Assembly: GCA_945898015.1 (NCBI GenBank)
Contig: CAMDGM010000001.1
Location: 62,001-126,000, forward strand
Reading direction: 5' to 3'
Source: PVC group bacterium
GTDB taxonomy: Bacteria > Verrucomicrobiota > Kiritimatiellia > CAIKKV01
Length of the DNA stretch: 64,000 bases
Both the position numbers and the translations under genes were made by a program. The notes below the pieces were generated by a model. It worked only from the letters and a program-made list of their open reading frames with translations, made no database searches and was not told where the DNA came from. Of this stretch, positions 9,913 through 19,677 are shown in pieces (position 1 is the first letter of the stretch; every line of letters starts with the position of its first letter).

Positions 9913-10659
9913 TCAAGGACACGGTGTCGCCCACAACAATCCCGATGACGGCACACGCTCCTGACAGCGGTACCCGCACGCTCCAAGAATTTCGGCACAC
10001 CGCTCGAAAGTCCTGTGCCCCTCCCGCAAATGATAGGCTTGAACCAGAAGGTCGGGCCGGTGGGTCCGCAGCGTGGTTTCCGCGCCCCGAAGCGCCTCCA
10101 GTTCCGCCCCCTCAATGTCCATTTTAATCAATCCGACCTGTTCCCCCCCGTTCTCCCGGACCCACTGATCCAGAGCCACAACAGGAACCTTCTCCAGACA
10201 CGGATAGCCTGGCGGAAACTGGGACACAGACTGCAACGAACTGATGGCCCCGTGTGTCCGAAACGCCAGCACATCCGAACACGTCCACAACCCCCGGTCG
10301 ACCACGGTTATCCGACCACCCAATTCATTGAGCCCGATATTCCGCTGCAACAGCACCCGCTGCCTCCAGGACGGCTCGAACGCGTAAACGCGCGACCCCG
10401 GATACGACAACGCGGCCGCCATAGCAAAAAGGCCCGTGGCTGACCCGGCATCCACAATCACGCGATAATCCGGGTGCTCCTTCAATACTTGGAAATAGGG
10501 AGCAATCTCCGCATTGAAATTTTGCTGGCTGGATTCATCCCACCACCATGAACGCACCAGGCGCAGCTTCCGCCCCGACCACTCGACCTCGCCGCGCCGG
10601 GGTGTTCCCCTCGCCTCCAGGAGACGTATGGCTTGCTTAAGGCTTTCAATCAAATGCAT
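9913..10659 (-). CDS. FkbM family methyltransferase
   Basis: VIVDAGSATGLFAMAAALSYPGSRVYAFEPS...LIKMDIEGAELEALRGAETTL. Confidence 0.92.
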   Translation of the reverse strand: MHLIESLKQAIRLLEARGTPRRGEVEWSGRKLRLVRSWWWDESSQQNFNAEIAPYFQVLKEHPDYRVIVDAGSATGLFAMAAALSYPGSRVYAFEPSWRQRVLLQRNIGLNELGGRITVVDRGLWTCSDVLAFRTHGAISSLQSVSQFPPGYPCLEKVPVVALDQWVRENGGEQVGLIKMDIEGAELEALRGAETTLRTHRPDLLVQAYHLREGHRTFERCAEILGACGYRCQERVPSSGLLWATPCP

Positions 10660-10694
10660 GTCTCACTCCTCTCCCGTCTTACCCGATGGCTCGC

Positions 10695-11783
10695 TCATGA
10701 ACCCTGTCGCCCGTCCGACACAGCCCGATATATTTCCAAAACCCGCGCGGCACAGAAATCCCAGGAAAACTTCGCCGCCTGAACCAACCCGGCGCCGGCA
10801 TAGTGTTCGCGCGCCACGGAATCCGTTGCCATCCGCCGCATCGCATCCCCATAAGCCGCCGGCGTCAAATCGGACCAGCAAACAGCCTCCCCGCCCACTT
10901 CCGGAAGACTTGCCACACGAGAACAAACCACCGGACACCCCATGGACATGGCCTCCAAAACAGGCAAGCCGAATCCCTCGTATAAACTTGGAAATAGTAA
11001 CGCAACCGCCCGACGATACAGCGCCGCAACCACATGATCCGGCTGATAGCCCAGATAGATCCACCCCTTTTCTTCCCCGCCTTCATGCTGCACTCCCGGC
11101 CAACGCGCCCCCACAACGACCAGGGGCAACAACGGCTTTCCCCCGCCCGCCAACCCATACGCCTCCCGGAGCAGCCGGAGATTTTTTCCAGGTTCCAAAG
11201 ACCCCACAAACAGGAAAAACTGCTCGGGCAACGCCACTCCGGCCGGCACGTCATTCTCCGCCGGATACTCCGCAGCCAGGCTGCTGCCCAAATACACAAC
11301 CTCCAGTTTCGCCGGGGACAAGCCTAGCAACGACATCGCCTCGCTAGCCGTAAAATGACTGTCACAAATCACCCGATCCGCCCGATGGAGCAAATGAAGG
11401 CGACGGGGCTCAGAAAATCGCTGCCACCAGCGATAGCGTTCCGGACGGCGTAAAATCGCCAGATCATGAAGCGTCACCACCTCGCGAACGCCCGGCGGTT
11501 TCACAATCGGCAATGAAGGGGTGCATCGATGAAGGATATCCGCGTGCATCCGGCTTGCCGCCTTCGGCGCTACATACGTGGACCAAATCCATTCCCGATA
11601 CGCAGTCTTCAACGCTCGACCCGGCTGGCGATACCCGAAGTTTTCAACCGGCCACGAAAGCTCCATAAAGGAAACATCCGCCGGGGAAAGCCGGCGCAAT
11701 CCACCCAGCAACCCCCGCACATAGCGGCTCGTCCCCGCTCGCGTGACATAAACACTATTGGTGTCCAGCGCTACGCGCAACAT
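10695..11783 (-). CDS. GT4 family glycosyltransferase
   Basis: FLFVGSLEPGKNLRLLREAYGLA...LLFPSLYEGFGLPVLEAMSMGCPVVCSRVASLPEVGGEA. Confidence 0.93.
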   Translation of the reverse strand: MLRVALDTNSVYVTRAGTSRYVRGLLGGLRRLSPADVSFMELSWPVENFGYRQPGRALKTAYREWIWSTYVAPKAASRMHADILHRCTPSLPIVKPPGVREVVTLHDLAILRRPERYRWWQRFSEPRRLHLLHRADRVICDSHFTASEAMSLLGLSPAKLEVVYLGSSLAAEYPAENDVPAGVALPEQFFLFVGSLEPGKNLRLLREAYGLAGGGKPLLPLVVVGARWPGVQHEGGEEKGWIYLGYQPDHVVAALYRRAVALLFPSLYEGFGLPVLEAMSMGCPVVCSRVASLPEVGGEAVCWSDLTPAAYGDAMRRMATDSVAREHYAGAGLVQAAKFSWDFCAARVLEIYRAVSDGRQGS

Positions 11784-11838
11784 GGCCCATCCCCCTTCTT
11801 CCCGCCATCAAACCTCAAGCCCGGCTTCATCAATTCTC

Positions 11839-12849
11839 CTACCGGCGGGCGTTCCACCAAAAGGCCTTGGCCACACGGTACGAATTAAAAACCAGACGAA
11901 GCCCCCATCGAACCCACGGGCGCTCCAGCCAACCAAACAACGGAACACTCCGCCGGTTATACGCCGGCTCCTCTTTGAACCACCCATCCAATTGGGCCCG
12001 CACCTGCCGTAATCGGACGACATCAAAATACCCCGCAAAGCGAATCAGGGCTTTGGGCAGCCAGTTCAACACCGCATGTCGAACATGAGCCAAATCCCCG
12101 TCGGACAAAACCCCTTCCGCATGAAGCCCAAACGCCCATTGATAATAATCCAGGCAAAGATGCTGAAGGGCGTCGTAATCCACCACCAACGGCTGGCGAG
12201 CCCCCACCCACGGCTGGCCGATATAGAACGACGGCAACGACGACGGAATCAACGCCCTCACGCTCAGTTCGGCCAGAATCCCGCGATACACTTCAAAATC
12301 CGCCAGCGCCCGTCGTTTAACAATGCCAGCCAGCGCCTGCTTTGCCACCACGGCATTGAAAACGAATCCGGAATAATGCCCGACGGAGGGATGTTTCATG
12401 ACGTCGTAAGCCCGCCCGAATTCCCGGTCCGCCAGCGGACCCACATGCGGAGCGCGGGGGCGATCAGGTGATCGCGTGAAAGAGCTGTAATTCAAGGCGA
12501 TGAACGCATACTCGCGCCGTTGCGCCACCGCCAGGATGCCCGCCACGGCCCCGGGCAAATAGATGTCATCATCGCACAGGATGGCGATATACTGCCCCTT
12601 GGCATACTCAATGCACTTGGCCTGATTTCCCGCATACCCCAGGTTTCGATCATTTCGAAACGACCGGAGGGCGGCATACCGCCCGGTATACGCCTTCACC
12701 ACCTCCGGAGTCTCATCCGGGGACGCATTGTCAATCACCACGACTTCCACCGGCACCCGAATCGTCTGGGGCAAGACCGAGTCCAGGCACTCCCGAAGGT
12801 ATCGCGCCCGGTTGAAGGTGGGAATCATGATGGACAGAACCGGCATCAT
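11839..12849 (-). CDS. GT2 family glycosyltransferase
   Basis: Start at MMPVLSIMIPTFNRARYLRECLDSVLPQTIRVPVEVVVIDNASPDETPEVVKAY...IAILCDDDIYLPG; upstream part of the 360 aa ORF overlaps the next gene. Confidence 0.92.
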   Translation of the reverse strand: MMPVLSIMIPTFNRARYLRECLDSVLPQTIRVPVEVVVIDNASPDETPEVVKAYTGRYAALRSFRNDRNLGYAGNQAKCIEYAKGQYIAILCDDDIYLPGAVAGILAVAQRREYAFIALNYSSFTRSPDRPRAPHVGPLADREFGRAYDVMKHPSVGHYSGFVFNAVVAKQALAGIVKRRALADFEVYRGILAELSVRALIPSSLPSFYIGQPWVGARQPLVVDYDALQHLCLDYYQWAFGLHAEGVLSDGDLAHVRHAVLNWLPKALIRFAGYFDVVRLRQVRAQLDGWFKEEPAYNRRSVPLFGWLERPWVRWGLRLVFNSYRVAKAFWWNARR

Positions 12850-14183
12850 ACATGGACCTGCCTTCGTTCCAGCGCCGTGCGCGCCCAGGCCATGCCCAGC
12901 AGCGCGCCCGGCAAAACGCAAAGCACCGAGGCCAGCGCCACCCCATGAATTCCCATGTATCGCCCGAATACGATCGGCAATCCGATCAGGGGAATCAACA
13001 TCAACAACGACAGGGTCGCCTGGCAGCGGACGATCCCGAGACTGTTCAACAAAACGGAATAGGTGTTGGCCGCTCCCGTCAGGATAATCCCGAGCGCAAA
13101 CAGGCCAGCCAGCTCATAATCCCGGATCCATCGGCCAGTCCACACCCTCAACACGAGCGGATGCCCCGCCCACACAACCATCCCGCCCGCCACGAACAAA
13201 AGCGGCCACAGCCGCCGCATGCAAACCTGGAGCTTCTTCCGGACCCACTCCCACTCCCCCAGCCGGGCATGAACCGTATACGCAGGCCCCAGAGGCGCCA
13301 GAAGCGCCAGATGAAAGGTCGCCAGAAATCCGAAAATCCGCTGGATCAGAGAGAAGTCGCCCGCCACCACAAGCCCCCCCGCCGCCCCGGCAATGACCGG
13401 CCCCACCACCCCTGCCGTCATGGCGGACAGGCTGAGCACAAAAAACTCAAGACTCGGCTTCAAGAACGAGCGCAACACCGCCCCCTGCTCCCGCCACGGC
13501 GTCCACTGCCAGCGCCACCCGCACCGCCCCATCAAAACCAGGGTCATCCCGAGCCCGCACACCCCATACACCCCGAAAAAACTCATCACCAGAACCGGAA
13601 AATTTCCCGCCTGAAGCACCAACCCGAAAACCACCATCAGCACGCCGGACTGGATAATGCTCAAGAGGCTCACAAAGATGATTTCCTGCCGCGCAAAAAA
13701 TACCGTCGCCGCCACCGTGAGCGGCTGGTTCAACATCACGAGCCCGCACACCACCGGAAACAGCCACTGTACCTGCCGGGCCAAGGCGGGCGATTGAATC
13801 TTAAACAACCCCCCCCAATCCAGCCACGGAAGAACTCCCACGCAAAACATAAACCCGACCAAACCGACCAGGCATTCCACATGAAACACCGCCCAGAACG
13901 TTTCCCGCTGCTCGCGGTCCGAATGCGCCCGGGCCGTCAACGCCGCCATCCGGTTTCCCAATCCATACCGGAGCCCCAAATCCAACGCCAACCCGAAATT
14001 CATCACGGCAAAACAAATAACCCAGAACCCGAATTCCTCACCGGGCAAGCGACGGGCGGCCAGGGCCATGGTCACCAGCACCAAAATCACCGCCGCCACC
14101 CGCGCCAAGGCGGCTGCCAGAGAACGCCACCGTCCGGACGCCTGTTGAAAAGTAATCATCATCTGGTTTTCAGTATAGGACAC
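12846..14183 (-). CDS. Polysaccharide flippase (Wzx-like, MOP superfamily)
   Basis: 445 aa polytopic protein; LAAALARVAAVILVLVTMALAARRLPGEEFGFWVICFAVMNFGLALDLGLRYGLGNRMA. Confidence 0.85.
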   Translation of the reverse strand: MSYTENQMMITFQQASGRWRSLAAALARVAAVILVLVTMALAARRLPGEEFGFWVICFAVMNFGLALDLGLRYGLGNRMAALTARAHSDREQRETFWAVFHVECLVGLVGFMFCVGVLPWLDWGGLFKIQSPALARQVQWLFPVVCGLVMLNQPLTVAATVFFARQEIIFVSLLSIIQSGVLMVVFGLVLQAGNFPVLVMSFFGVYGVCGLGMTLVLMGRCGWRWQWTPWREQGAVLRSFLKPSLEFFVLSLSAMTAGVVGPVIAGAAGGLVVAGDFSLIQRIFGFLATFHLALLAPLGPAYTVHARLGEWEWVRKKLQVCMRRLWPLLFVAGGMVVWAGHPLVLRVWTGRWIRDYELAGLFALGIILTGAANTYSVLLNSLGIVRCQATLSLLMLIPLIGLPIVFGRYMGIHGVALASVLCVLPGALLGMAWARTALERRQVHV

Positions 14184-14288
14184 GCCGCCATCATAATCAA
14201 TGACACTTCCAGACTCTGATATTGTTATTTATTCCGATTCCTTTTAGAGTAGCTGCTTAACTTAATCCGAGGGAGATCCCGTATCGAC

Positions 14289-15875
14289 ATGGATACCAAG
14301 ACGTTATTTTTGGGCGATGAAGCCGTGGCGCAGGGGGCGATGGACGCCGGCATCAGCGGCGTATACGCCTATCCCGGCACGCCCTCCACCGAAATCATGG
14401 AATACGTTCAAGCCGCCCCCGAGGCCGGAGCCCGCGGCGTCCACCGGCAGTGGAGCGCCAACGAAAAGACGGCCATGGAAGAGGCGCTGGGCATGTCCTA
14501 CGCCGGCAAACGAGCCCTGGTCTGCATGAAGCATGTGGGCCTCAATGTTGCCGCCGACGCCTTCATCAACTCCGCCATCACCGGCGTGAACGGCGGCCTC
14601 GTGGTCGTCGCCGCCGACGATCCCTCCATGCATTCCAGCCAGAACGAGCAGGACTCCCGCTTCTACGGCAAATTCGCGGCCGTGCCCGTGTGCGAACCCT
14701 GCAGCCAGCAGGAGGCCTACGACATGGTCCGCGCCGCCTTCGACTTTTCGGAAAAAATCCGCCTGCCCGTGCTCCTGCGCATCACCACCCGGCTCGCCCA
14801 CTCCCGCGCCGATGTGGTCCCCGCTCCGGCCCGCGCGGAAAACCCGCTGAACCCCTCCTCGGATCCACGGCAATGGGTGCTCCTGCCGGCACATGCCCGC
14901 CGGAACTGGGCCGCCCTCCTCGCCCGCATGCCGGAAATCACCGCCCTCGGCGATGCCTTTCCCTGGAACCGCTTCATCCCCGGAACCAATCGCCAGATGG
15001 GTATCCTGGCCGCCGGAATCGCCTTCAACTATCTCAACGAGTGCTTTCCCGGCGGAACCTGTCCCTTCCCCATCCTGAAACTCGGCCAATACCCCCTTTC
15101 CTCCGCCCGCCTCGCCACCCTCCAGGCCGCCTGCGACTCCCTCCTCATTTTGGAGGACGGGGCCCCTTTCATTGAAGAACAACTGGTGGGCCTGTTCCCC
15201 AACCCCGTCATGCCCATCCGCGGCCGCCTGGACGGCACCCTCCCCAGGACCGGCGAGCTCACGCCTGAAAACGTGGCCGCCGCACTCGGTCGCGCCCGCC
15301 CCGAAGGCCCCGCCGTTCCGCCCCTGGTCACACCCCGCCCGCCCGCCCTCTGCCGCGGCTGTCCCCACTCGGACACCTACGCCTTCCTCAAGGAGGTCAT
15401 GTCCGACTTCCCGGCCGGCCGCGTCTTCTCCGATATCGGCTGCTATACGCTCGGCGCCCTCCCGCCCTACGAGGCCATCCACTCCTGCGTGGATATGGGA
15501 GCCTCGATCACCATGGCCAAAGGCGCTTCCGACGCGGGTGTGCGCCCGGCCATCGCCGTGATCGGCGATTCCACCTTCGCCCATTCCGGGATCACCGGAC
15601 TGCTCGATGCGGTCGCCGAGTCAAGCCCGGTCAAGCTGCTCATCCTCGACAACGAAATCACCGGCATGACCGGCGGCCAGGAATCGCTCGCGTTCGGCCG
15701 GCTCGAATCCATCGCAGCCGGAATCGGCGTGGACCCGGCCCATATCCGGGTCGTGACGCCCCTCGCCAAGCACCACGCCGAAAACGTCCGGATCCTGCGC
15801 GAGGAAATCGCCTGGCCGGGCGTCTCCGTCATCATCGCCCGCCGGGCCTGCATCCAGATGCGGAGGAAAGGCTGA
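14289..15875 (+). CDS. iorA: Indolepyruvate ferredoxin oxidoreductase alpha subunit-like (IorA), without C-terminal ferredoxin domain
   Basis: FLGDEAVAQGAMDAGISGVYAYPGTPSTEIMEYVQ...; TPP region VIGDSTFAHSGITGLLDAVAESSPVKLLILDNEITGMTGGQ. Ends ...VIIARRACIQMRRKG with no 4Fe-4S motif. Confidence 0.92.
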   Translation: MDTKTLFLGDEAVAQGAMDAGISGVYAYPGTPSTEIMEYVQAAPEAGARGVHRQWSANEKTAMEEALGMSYAGKRALVCMKHVGLNVAADAFINSAITGVNGGLVVVAADDPSMHSSQNEQDSRFYGKFAAVPVCEPCSQQEAYDMVRAAFDFSEKIRLPVLLRITTRLAHSRADVVPAPARAENPLNPSSDPRQWVLLPAHARRNWAALLARMPEITALGDAFPWNRFIPGTNRQMGILAAGIAFNYLNECFPGGTCPFPILKLGQYPLSSARLATLQAACDSLLILEDGAPFIEEQLVGLFPNPVMPIRGRLDGTLPRTGELTPENVAAALGRARPEGPAVPPLVTPRPPALCRGCPHSDTYAFLKEVMSDFPAGRVFSDIGCYTLGALPPYEAIHSCVDMGASITMAKGASDAGVRPAIAVIGDSTFAHSGITGLLDAVAESSPVKLLILDNEITGMTGGQESLAFGRLESIAAGIGVDPAHIRVVTPLAKHHAENVRILREEIAWPGVSVIIARRACIQMRRKG

Positions 15876-15876
15876 T

Positions 15877-16467
15877 ATGAAGTACGACATGATCATCGCG
15901 GGAGTCGGAGGTCAAGGCATCCTGTCCATCGCCTCCCTGCTCGGCCGGGCCGCACTCAACCTCAATCTGCACCTCAAGCAGTCCGAGGTTCACGGCATGG
16001 CACAACGCGGGGGCGCGGTGCTGGCCCACCTTCGGATTGCCGACCAGCCGATCCACTCCGACCTCGTCCCGCGCGGTGCCGCCGCCATGATCCTGTCCAT
16101 GGAGCCGCTGGAAGCCCTGCGCTATCTGCCCTGGCTCGACACCGCCACCGGCTGGGTGGTGACCAACGCCGAACCTCTCCACAACATCGAACCTTATCCG
16201 AACCTGGACGCCATCGCCGCCGAAATCCGGCGCCTGCCCCAGGCCTTCCTGTTCAACGCCGACAAAATGGCACGCGATCTCGGGGCGCCCCGGGCCGTCA
16301 ACATGGCCATGCTCGGCGCGGCGTCTACGTTCATTCCCCTCCCCTCCGCCGCTCTCGAATCGGCCATCGTCTCTCAATTCTCCAGAAAAGGCGAAACGGT
16401 GGTCGCCTCCAATCTGGCCGTCTTCCGCGCGGGACGCCAGGCCACCGCCGCGCTCCATCCGGGATAA
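15877..16467 (+). CDS. iorB: Indolepyruvate oxidoreductase beta subunit (IorB)
   Basis: MKYDMIIAGVGGQGILSIASLLGRAALNLNLHLKQSEVHGMAQRGGAVLAHLRI. Confidence 0.93.
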   Translation: MKYDMIIAGVGGQGILSIASLLGRAALNLNLHLKQSEVHGMAQRGGAVLAHLRIADQPIHSDLVPRGAAAMILSMEPLEALRYLPWLDTATGWVVTNAEPLHNIEPYPNLDAIAAEIRRLPQAFLFNADKMARDLGAPRAVNMAMLGAASTFIPLPSAALESAIVSQFSRKGETVVASNLAVFRAGRQATAALHPG

Positions 16468-16472
16468 GGCCC

Positions 16473-17264
16473 ATGATCATCGACTGCCATACCCACGCCT
16501 TCCCCGACCACCTGGCGGCCCGGGCGCTCGCCTCCATCGAATCCGGCGGCGGCGATGCCAGGCACGTGCTCGACGGCACTGTCGGCAACCTGCTCAAATC
16601 CATGGATCAGGCGGGCATTGATAAATCCTTGATGCTCAACATCGCCACCAAGCCCGACCGGTTTGCGCCCATCCTGAAATTCTGCTCGGCCGCCCGATGC
16701 GACCGGATCATCCCCTTCCCCTCCGTCCATCCCGACGATCCCGAGCTGAAAAGCCACCTGAAAACCATCCGCGCAGAAGGCTTCCTGGGCATCAAACTCC
16801 ACCCCTACTACCAGGACTTCCTGTTCGACGAGGAACGCCTCTTCCCCCTCTATGCGTCGCTTGTAGAAGAGGGCCTGTTTCTCGCGGCCCATACCGGCTA
16901 TGATATTTCCTTCGGAAAAATCGAAAAATGCTGCCCCGAGCGCATCATCCGCGTCCTGGACCGCTTCCCCGGGCTTAAACTCATGACCACCCACCTGGGC
17001 GCCTGGAATGATTACGCGGAAGTCCGCCGCTGGCTGATCGGCCGGCCCATCTACCTGGAAATTTCCTGCGCCTCTCAGTGTATCCCCCCCGCGGAAATCA
17101 AGGACATCATTGAGAAACACGGCCCGCAATATGTGCTTTTCGGATCCGACTCCCCCTGGGTAGCCCAGGAAGAAACCCTGACCGGACTGCGGAGCCTGGG
17201 GCTCAGTCCCGACATACTGGCCATGATCGAAGGAAATAACGCCCGCCGCTTTTTCGGCCTGTAA
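16473..17264 (+). CDS. Amidohydrolase superfamily protein (COG2159-like TIM barrel)
   Basis: MIIDCHTHAFPDHLA...GIKLHPYYQDFLFDEE...LAAHTGYDISF...LMTTHLGAWNDY...VLFGSDSPWVAQEE. Confidence 0.9.
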   Translation: MIIDCHTHAFPDHLAARALASIESGGGDARHVLDGTVGNLLKSMDQAGIDKSLMLNIATKPDRFAPILKFCSAARCDRIIPFPSVHPDDPELKSHLKTIRAEGFLGIKLHPYYQDFLFDEERLFPLYASLVEEGLFLAAHTGYDISFGKIEKCCPERIIRVLDRFPGLKLMTTHLGAWNDYAEVRRWLIGRPIYLEISCASQCIPPAEIKDIIEKHGPQYVLFGSDSPWVAQEETLTGLRSLGLSPDILAMIEGNNARRFFGL

Positions 17265-17314
17265 ACTCAGGCCGAAGCCCTCCCTAACCCAGAAAGACAA
17301 GCCGCCAACACGCC

Positions 17315-18178
17315 ATGCATAAAATACTATCCAAAGAACAGTTGTCCGACGACGTCTTCCTGCTTCGCGTCGAAGCCGCCCTTATTGCCGAAGAACGGCA
17401 GCCGGGCCAATTCGTGATTGTTCAGGTCGACAACCAGTTCGGCGAACGCATTCCCCTCACCATCGCCGATGCCGACCCCCGCGAAGGGTCCATCACGCTC
17501 GTCTTCCAAACCGTGGGCAAGACCACCCATAAACTGGCGGATAAACCGGTCGGCGATTCCATCGAAAGCATCCTCGGCCCGCTGGGCCGGCCCACCCATA
17601 TCGAGCGGTTCGGCACGGTCGTGGCCGTGGGGGGAGGCATCGGCGTGGCCCCGCTTTACCCGATCGTCCAAGGCATGAAAAAAGCCGGCAACAAGCTGAT
17701 CGTGATCATGGGCGCCCGCAACAAAAGCCTGATCATTCTCGAGGATCGGATGCGCGCTCTGGCGGACGAACTCATCGTCTGCACGGACGACGGCTCCCAC
17801 GGACGCAAGTGCCTCGTCACCGAACCGCTCAAGGAACTCTGCGGACGCAGCCCCAAGCCTGACCTCTGCGTAGCCATCGGGCCTCCCATCATGATGAAAT
17901 TCTGCGCGGAAACCACCCGTCCCTTCGCCCTCCGGACCCTGGTCTCGCTCAACACGATCATGGTGGACGGCACCGGCATGTGCGGCGGCTGCCGGGTGAC
18001 GGTGGGCGGCGAAACAAAATTCGTCTGCGTGGACGGCCCCGAGTTTGACGGCCATCTGGTCGACTTCGACAACATGATGCGGCGCCTGCGGGCCTACAAG
18101 ACCCATGAGGAGGCCGCCCACCATCAATGCCACCTCGACTCGGACCTCAGCCGGCTCCGGAAAGAAGGACACTCATGA
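17315..18178 (+). CDS. Sulfide/dihydroorotate dehydrogenase-like FAD/NAD-binding protein (NfnA/SudB-like)
   Basis: Ferredoxin reductase-like N-terminus, VAVGGGIGVAPLYPIVQGMKKAGNKLIVIMGARN, and 2Fe-2S-type motif DGTGMCGGCRVTVGGETKFVCVDGPEFDGHLVDF. Confidence 0.92.
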   Translation: MHKILSKEQLSDDVFLLRVEAALIAEERQPGQFVIVQVDNQFGERIPLTIADADPREGSITLVFQTVGKTTHKLADKPVGDSIESILGPLGRPTHIERFGTVVAVGGGIGVAPLYPIVQGMKKAGNKLIVIMGARNKSLIILEDRMRALADELIVCTDDGSHGRKCLVTEPLKELCGRSPKPDLCVAIGPPIMMKFCAETTRPFALRTLVSLNTIMVDGTGMCGGCRVTVGGETKFVCVDGPEFDGHLVDFDNMMRRLRAYKTHEEAAHHQCHLDSDLSRLRKEGHS

Positions 18179-19677
18179 GCCACCCGCACCCCACCCGTGA
18201 AGCCCTGCAGCAGGAAGCGGCCGTCCGGTTGGCCACGCTCCAGGGAAAAGCCTTGTCCTCCCGGGACCGCATGGCCATTCCCTCTCAGGACATGCCGTCC
18301 CAATCGCCCGACGCTCGTCGCGCCAACATGGGCGAAGTCGCCCTCGGCTACACCGCTGAACAGGCCCGCCTGGAAGCCCTGCGCTGCCTGCAATGCAAGA
18401 ATGCGCCCTGCATCGACGGATGTCCGGTCCGCATCGACATCCCTGCCTTCGTCAAAGCCATGGCCGAGGGCCGGGATGCGGAGGCCATCGCCATCATCCG
18501 GCGCAACAGCCTGCTCCCCTCGGTCTGCGGCCGGGTCTGCCCCCAGGAAGTCCAGTGCCAGGAACGCTGCACGGTCGGCAAGGTTCTTAAATCTGTGGAC
18601 AAAGCGGTCTCCATCGGACGCCTTGAACGGTATGCCGCCGACCTCGAACGCGAATCGGGCGATTTCCGCCTCCCCCCCGTGAAGCCCGAAACCGGCAAAC
18701 GCGTGGCCGTCATTGGAAGCGGTCCCGCCAGCATCACCGTGGCGGCTGATGTGCGCCGGGAAGGCCACGCCGTCACCCTCTTCGAAGCCTTCCATAAACC
18801 GGGCGGCGTGCTGATCTACGGCATCCCCGAATTCCGCCTCCCCAAAACAATCGTCCAGCAGGAAATCGAAACCCTCCAGGCCATGGGCGTGGAACTCAAG
18901 ACCAATTTCCTCGTGGGCCGCACCCGCAAGCTCCAGGACCTGATCGACAAGGACGGATTCGACGCCGTCTTCGTCGGCACCGGCGCGGGCCTGCCGAAAT
19001 TCATGAATATCGAGGGCGAAAACCTAGTTGGCGTTTTTTCGGCCAACGAATACCTGACCCGCGCCAACCTCATGCGGGCTTACGACACCGGGCGTGCCGA
19101 CACTCCGATCTTCAAGTCACGTAAAGTCGCCGTGCTCGGCGGCGGCAACGTGGCCATGGATTCTGCCCGCATGGCGGTCCGGCTCGGCGCCCAGGAAGTC
19201 CATCTCGTTTATCGCCGCACGGAGGCAGAAATGCCGGCCCGGGTAGAGGAAGTCGGCCATGCAAAAGAGGAGGGAGTCCTCTTCCACATGCTGCAAAACC
19301 CCTGCCGCATTCTCGGCAACGACTTCGGCCTCGTGACCGGCATGGAGTGCCTGCGTTACACGCTGGGCGAGCCCGACGACTCCGGCCGCCGCCGGCCGGT
19401 GGAAATTCCGGGCAGCGAATTTGTCATGGAGGTGGACACGGTCATCGTGGCCATCGGCAACGAATCCAACCCCCTGATCCGCCAGACCACGCCCGGCCTG
19501 GCCGTGAACCGGCGGGGAAATCTGGTCGTAGCGCCCGAAACCGGAAAAACCTCCATCGATCGCATCTACGCAGGGGGCGATATCGTCCTCGGTGCCGCCA
19601 CGGTAATCCTGGCCATGGGTGAAGGCCGCAAGGCCGCGGCCTCCATCAACGCCCTGCTCGCGACCCCGGTCGCATGA
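18175..19677 (+). CDS. NADPH-dependent glutamate synthase small-subunit-like oxidoreductase (NfnB/SudA-like)
   Basis: CLQCKNAPCIDGCPVRIDIPAFVKAMAEG...CGRVCPQEVQCQERCTVG...VAVIGSGPASITVAADVRREGHAVTLFEAFHKPGGVLIYGIPEFRLPK...YAGGDIVLGAATVILAMGEGRKAA. Confidence 0.94.
   Translation: MSHPHPTREALQQEAAVRLATLQGKALSSRDRMAIPSQDMPSQSPDARRANMGEVALGYTAEQARLEALRCLQCKNAPCIDGCPVRIDIPAFVKAMAEGRDAEAIAIIRRNSLLPSVCGRVCPQEVQCQERCTVGKVLKSVDKAVSIGRLERYAADLERESGDFRLPPVKPETGKRVAVIGSGPASITVAADVRREGHAVTLFEAFHKPGGVLIYGIPEFRLPKTIVQQEIETLQAMGVELKTNFLVGRTRKLQDLIDKDGFDAVFVGTGAGLPKFMNIEGENLVGVFSANEYLTRANLMRAYDTGRADTPIFKSRKVAVLGGGNVAMDSARMAVRLGAQEVHLVYRRTEAEMPARVEEVGHAKEEGVLFHMLQNPCRILGNDFGLVTGMECLRYTLGEPDDSGRRRPVEIPGSEFVMEVDTVIVAIGNESNPLIRQTTPGLAVNRRGNLVVAPETGKTSIDRIYAGGDIVLGAATVILAMGEGRKAAASINALLATPVA

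Noticed and set aside
12852-14219. Plus-strand ORF of 455 aa, very His/Pro/Arg/Gln-rich
   Set aside because: Antisense to the flippase; low-complexity composition is a by-product of hydrophobic codons on the other strand.
14304-15584. Minus-strand ORF of 426 aa, Gly-rich
   Set aside because: Antisense to iorA; shadow ORF caused by high GC third positions.
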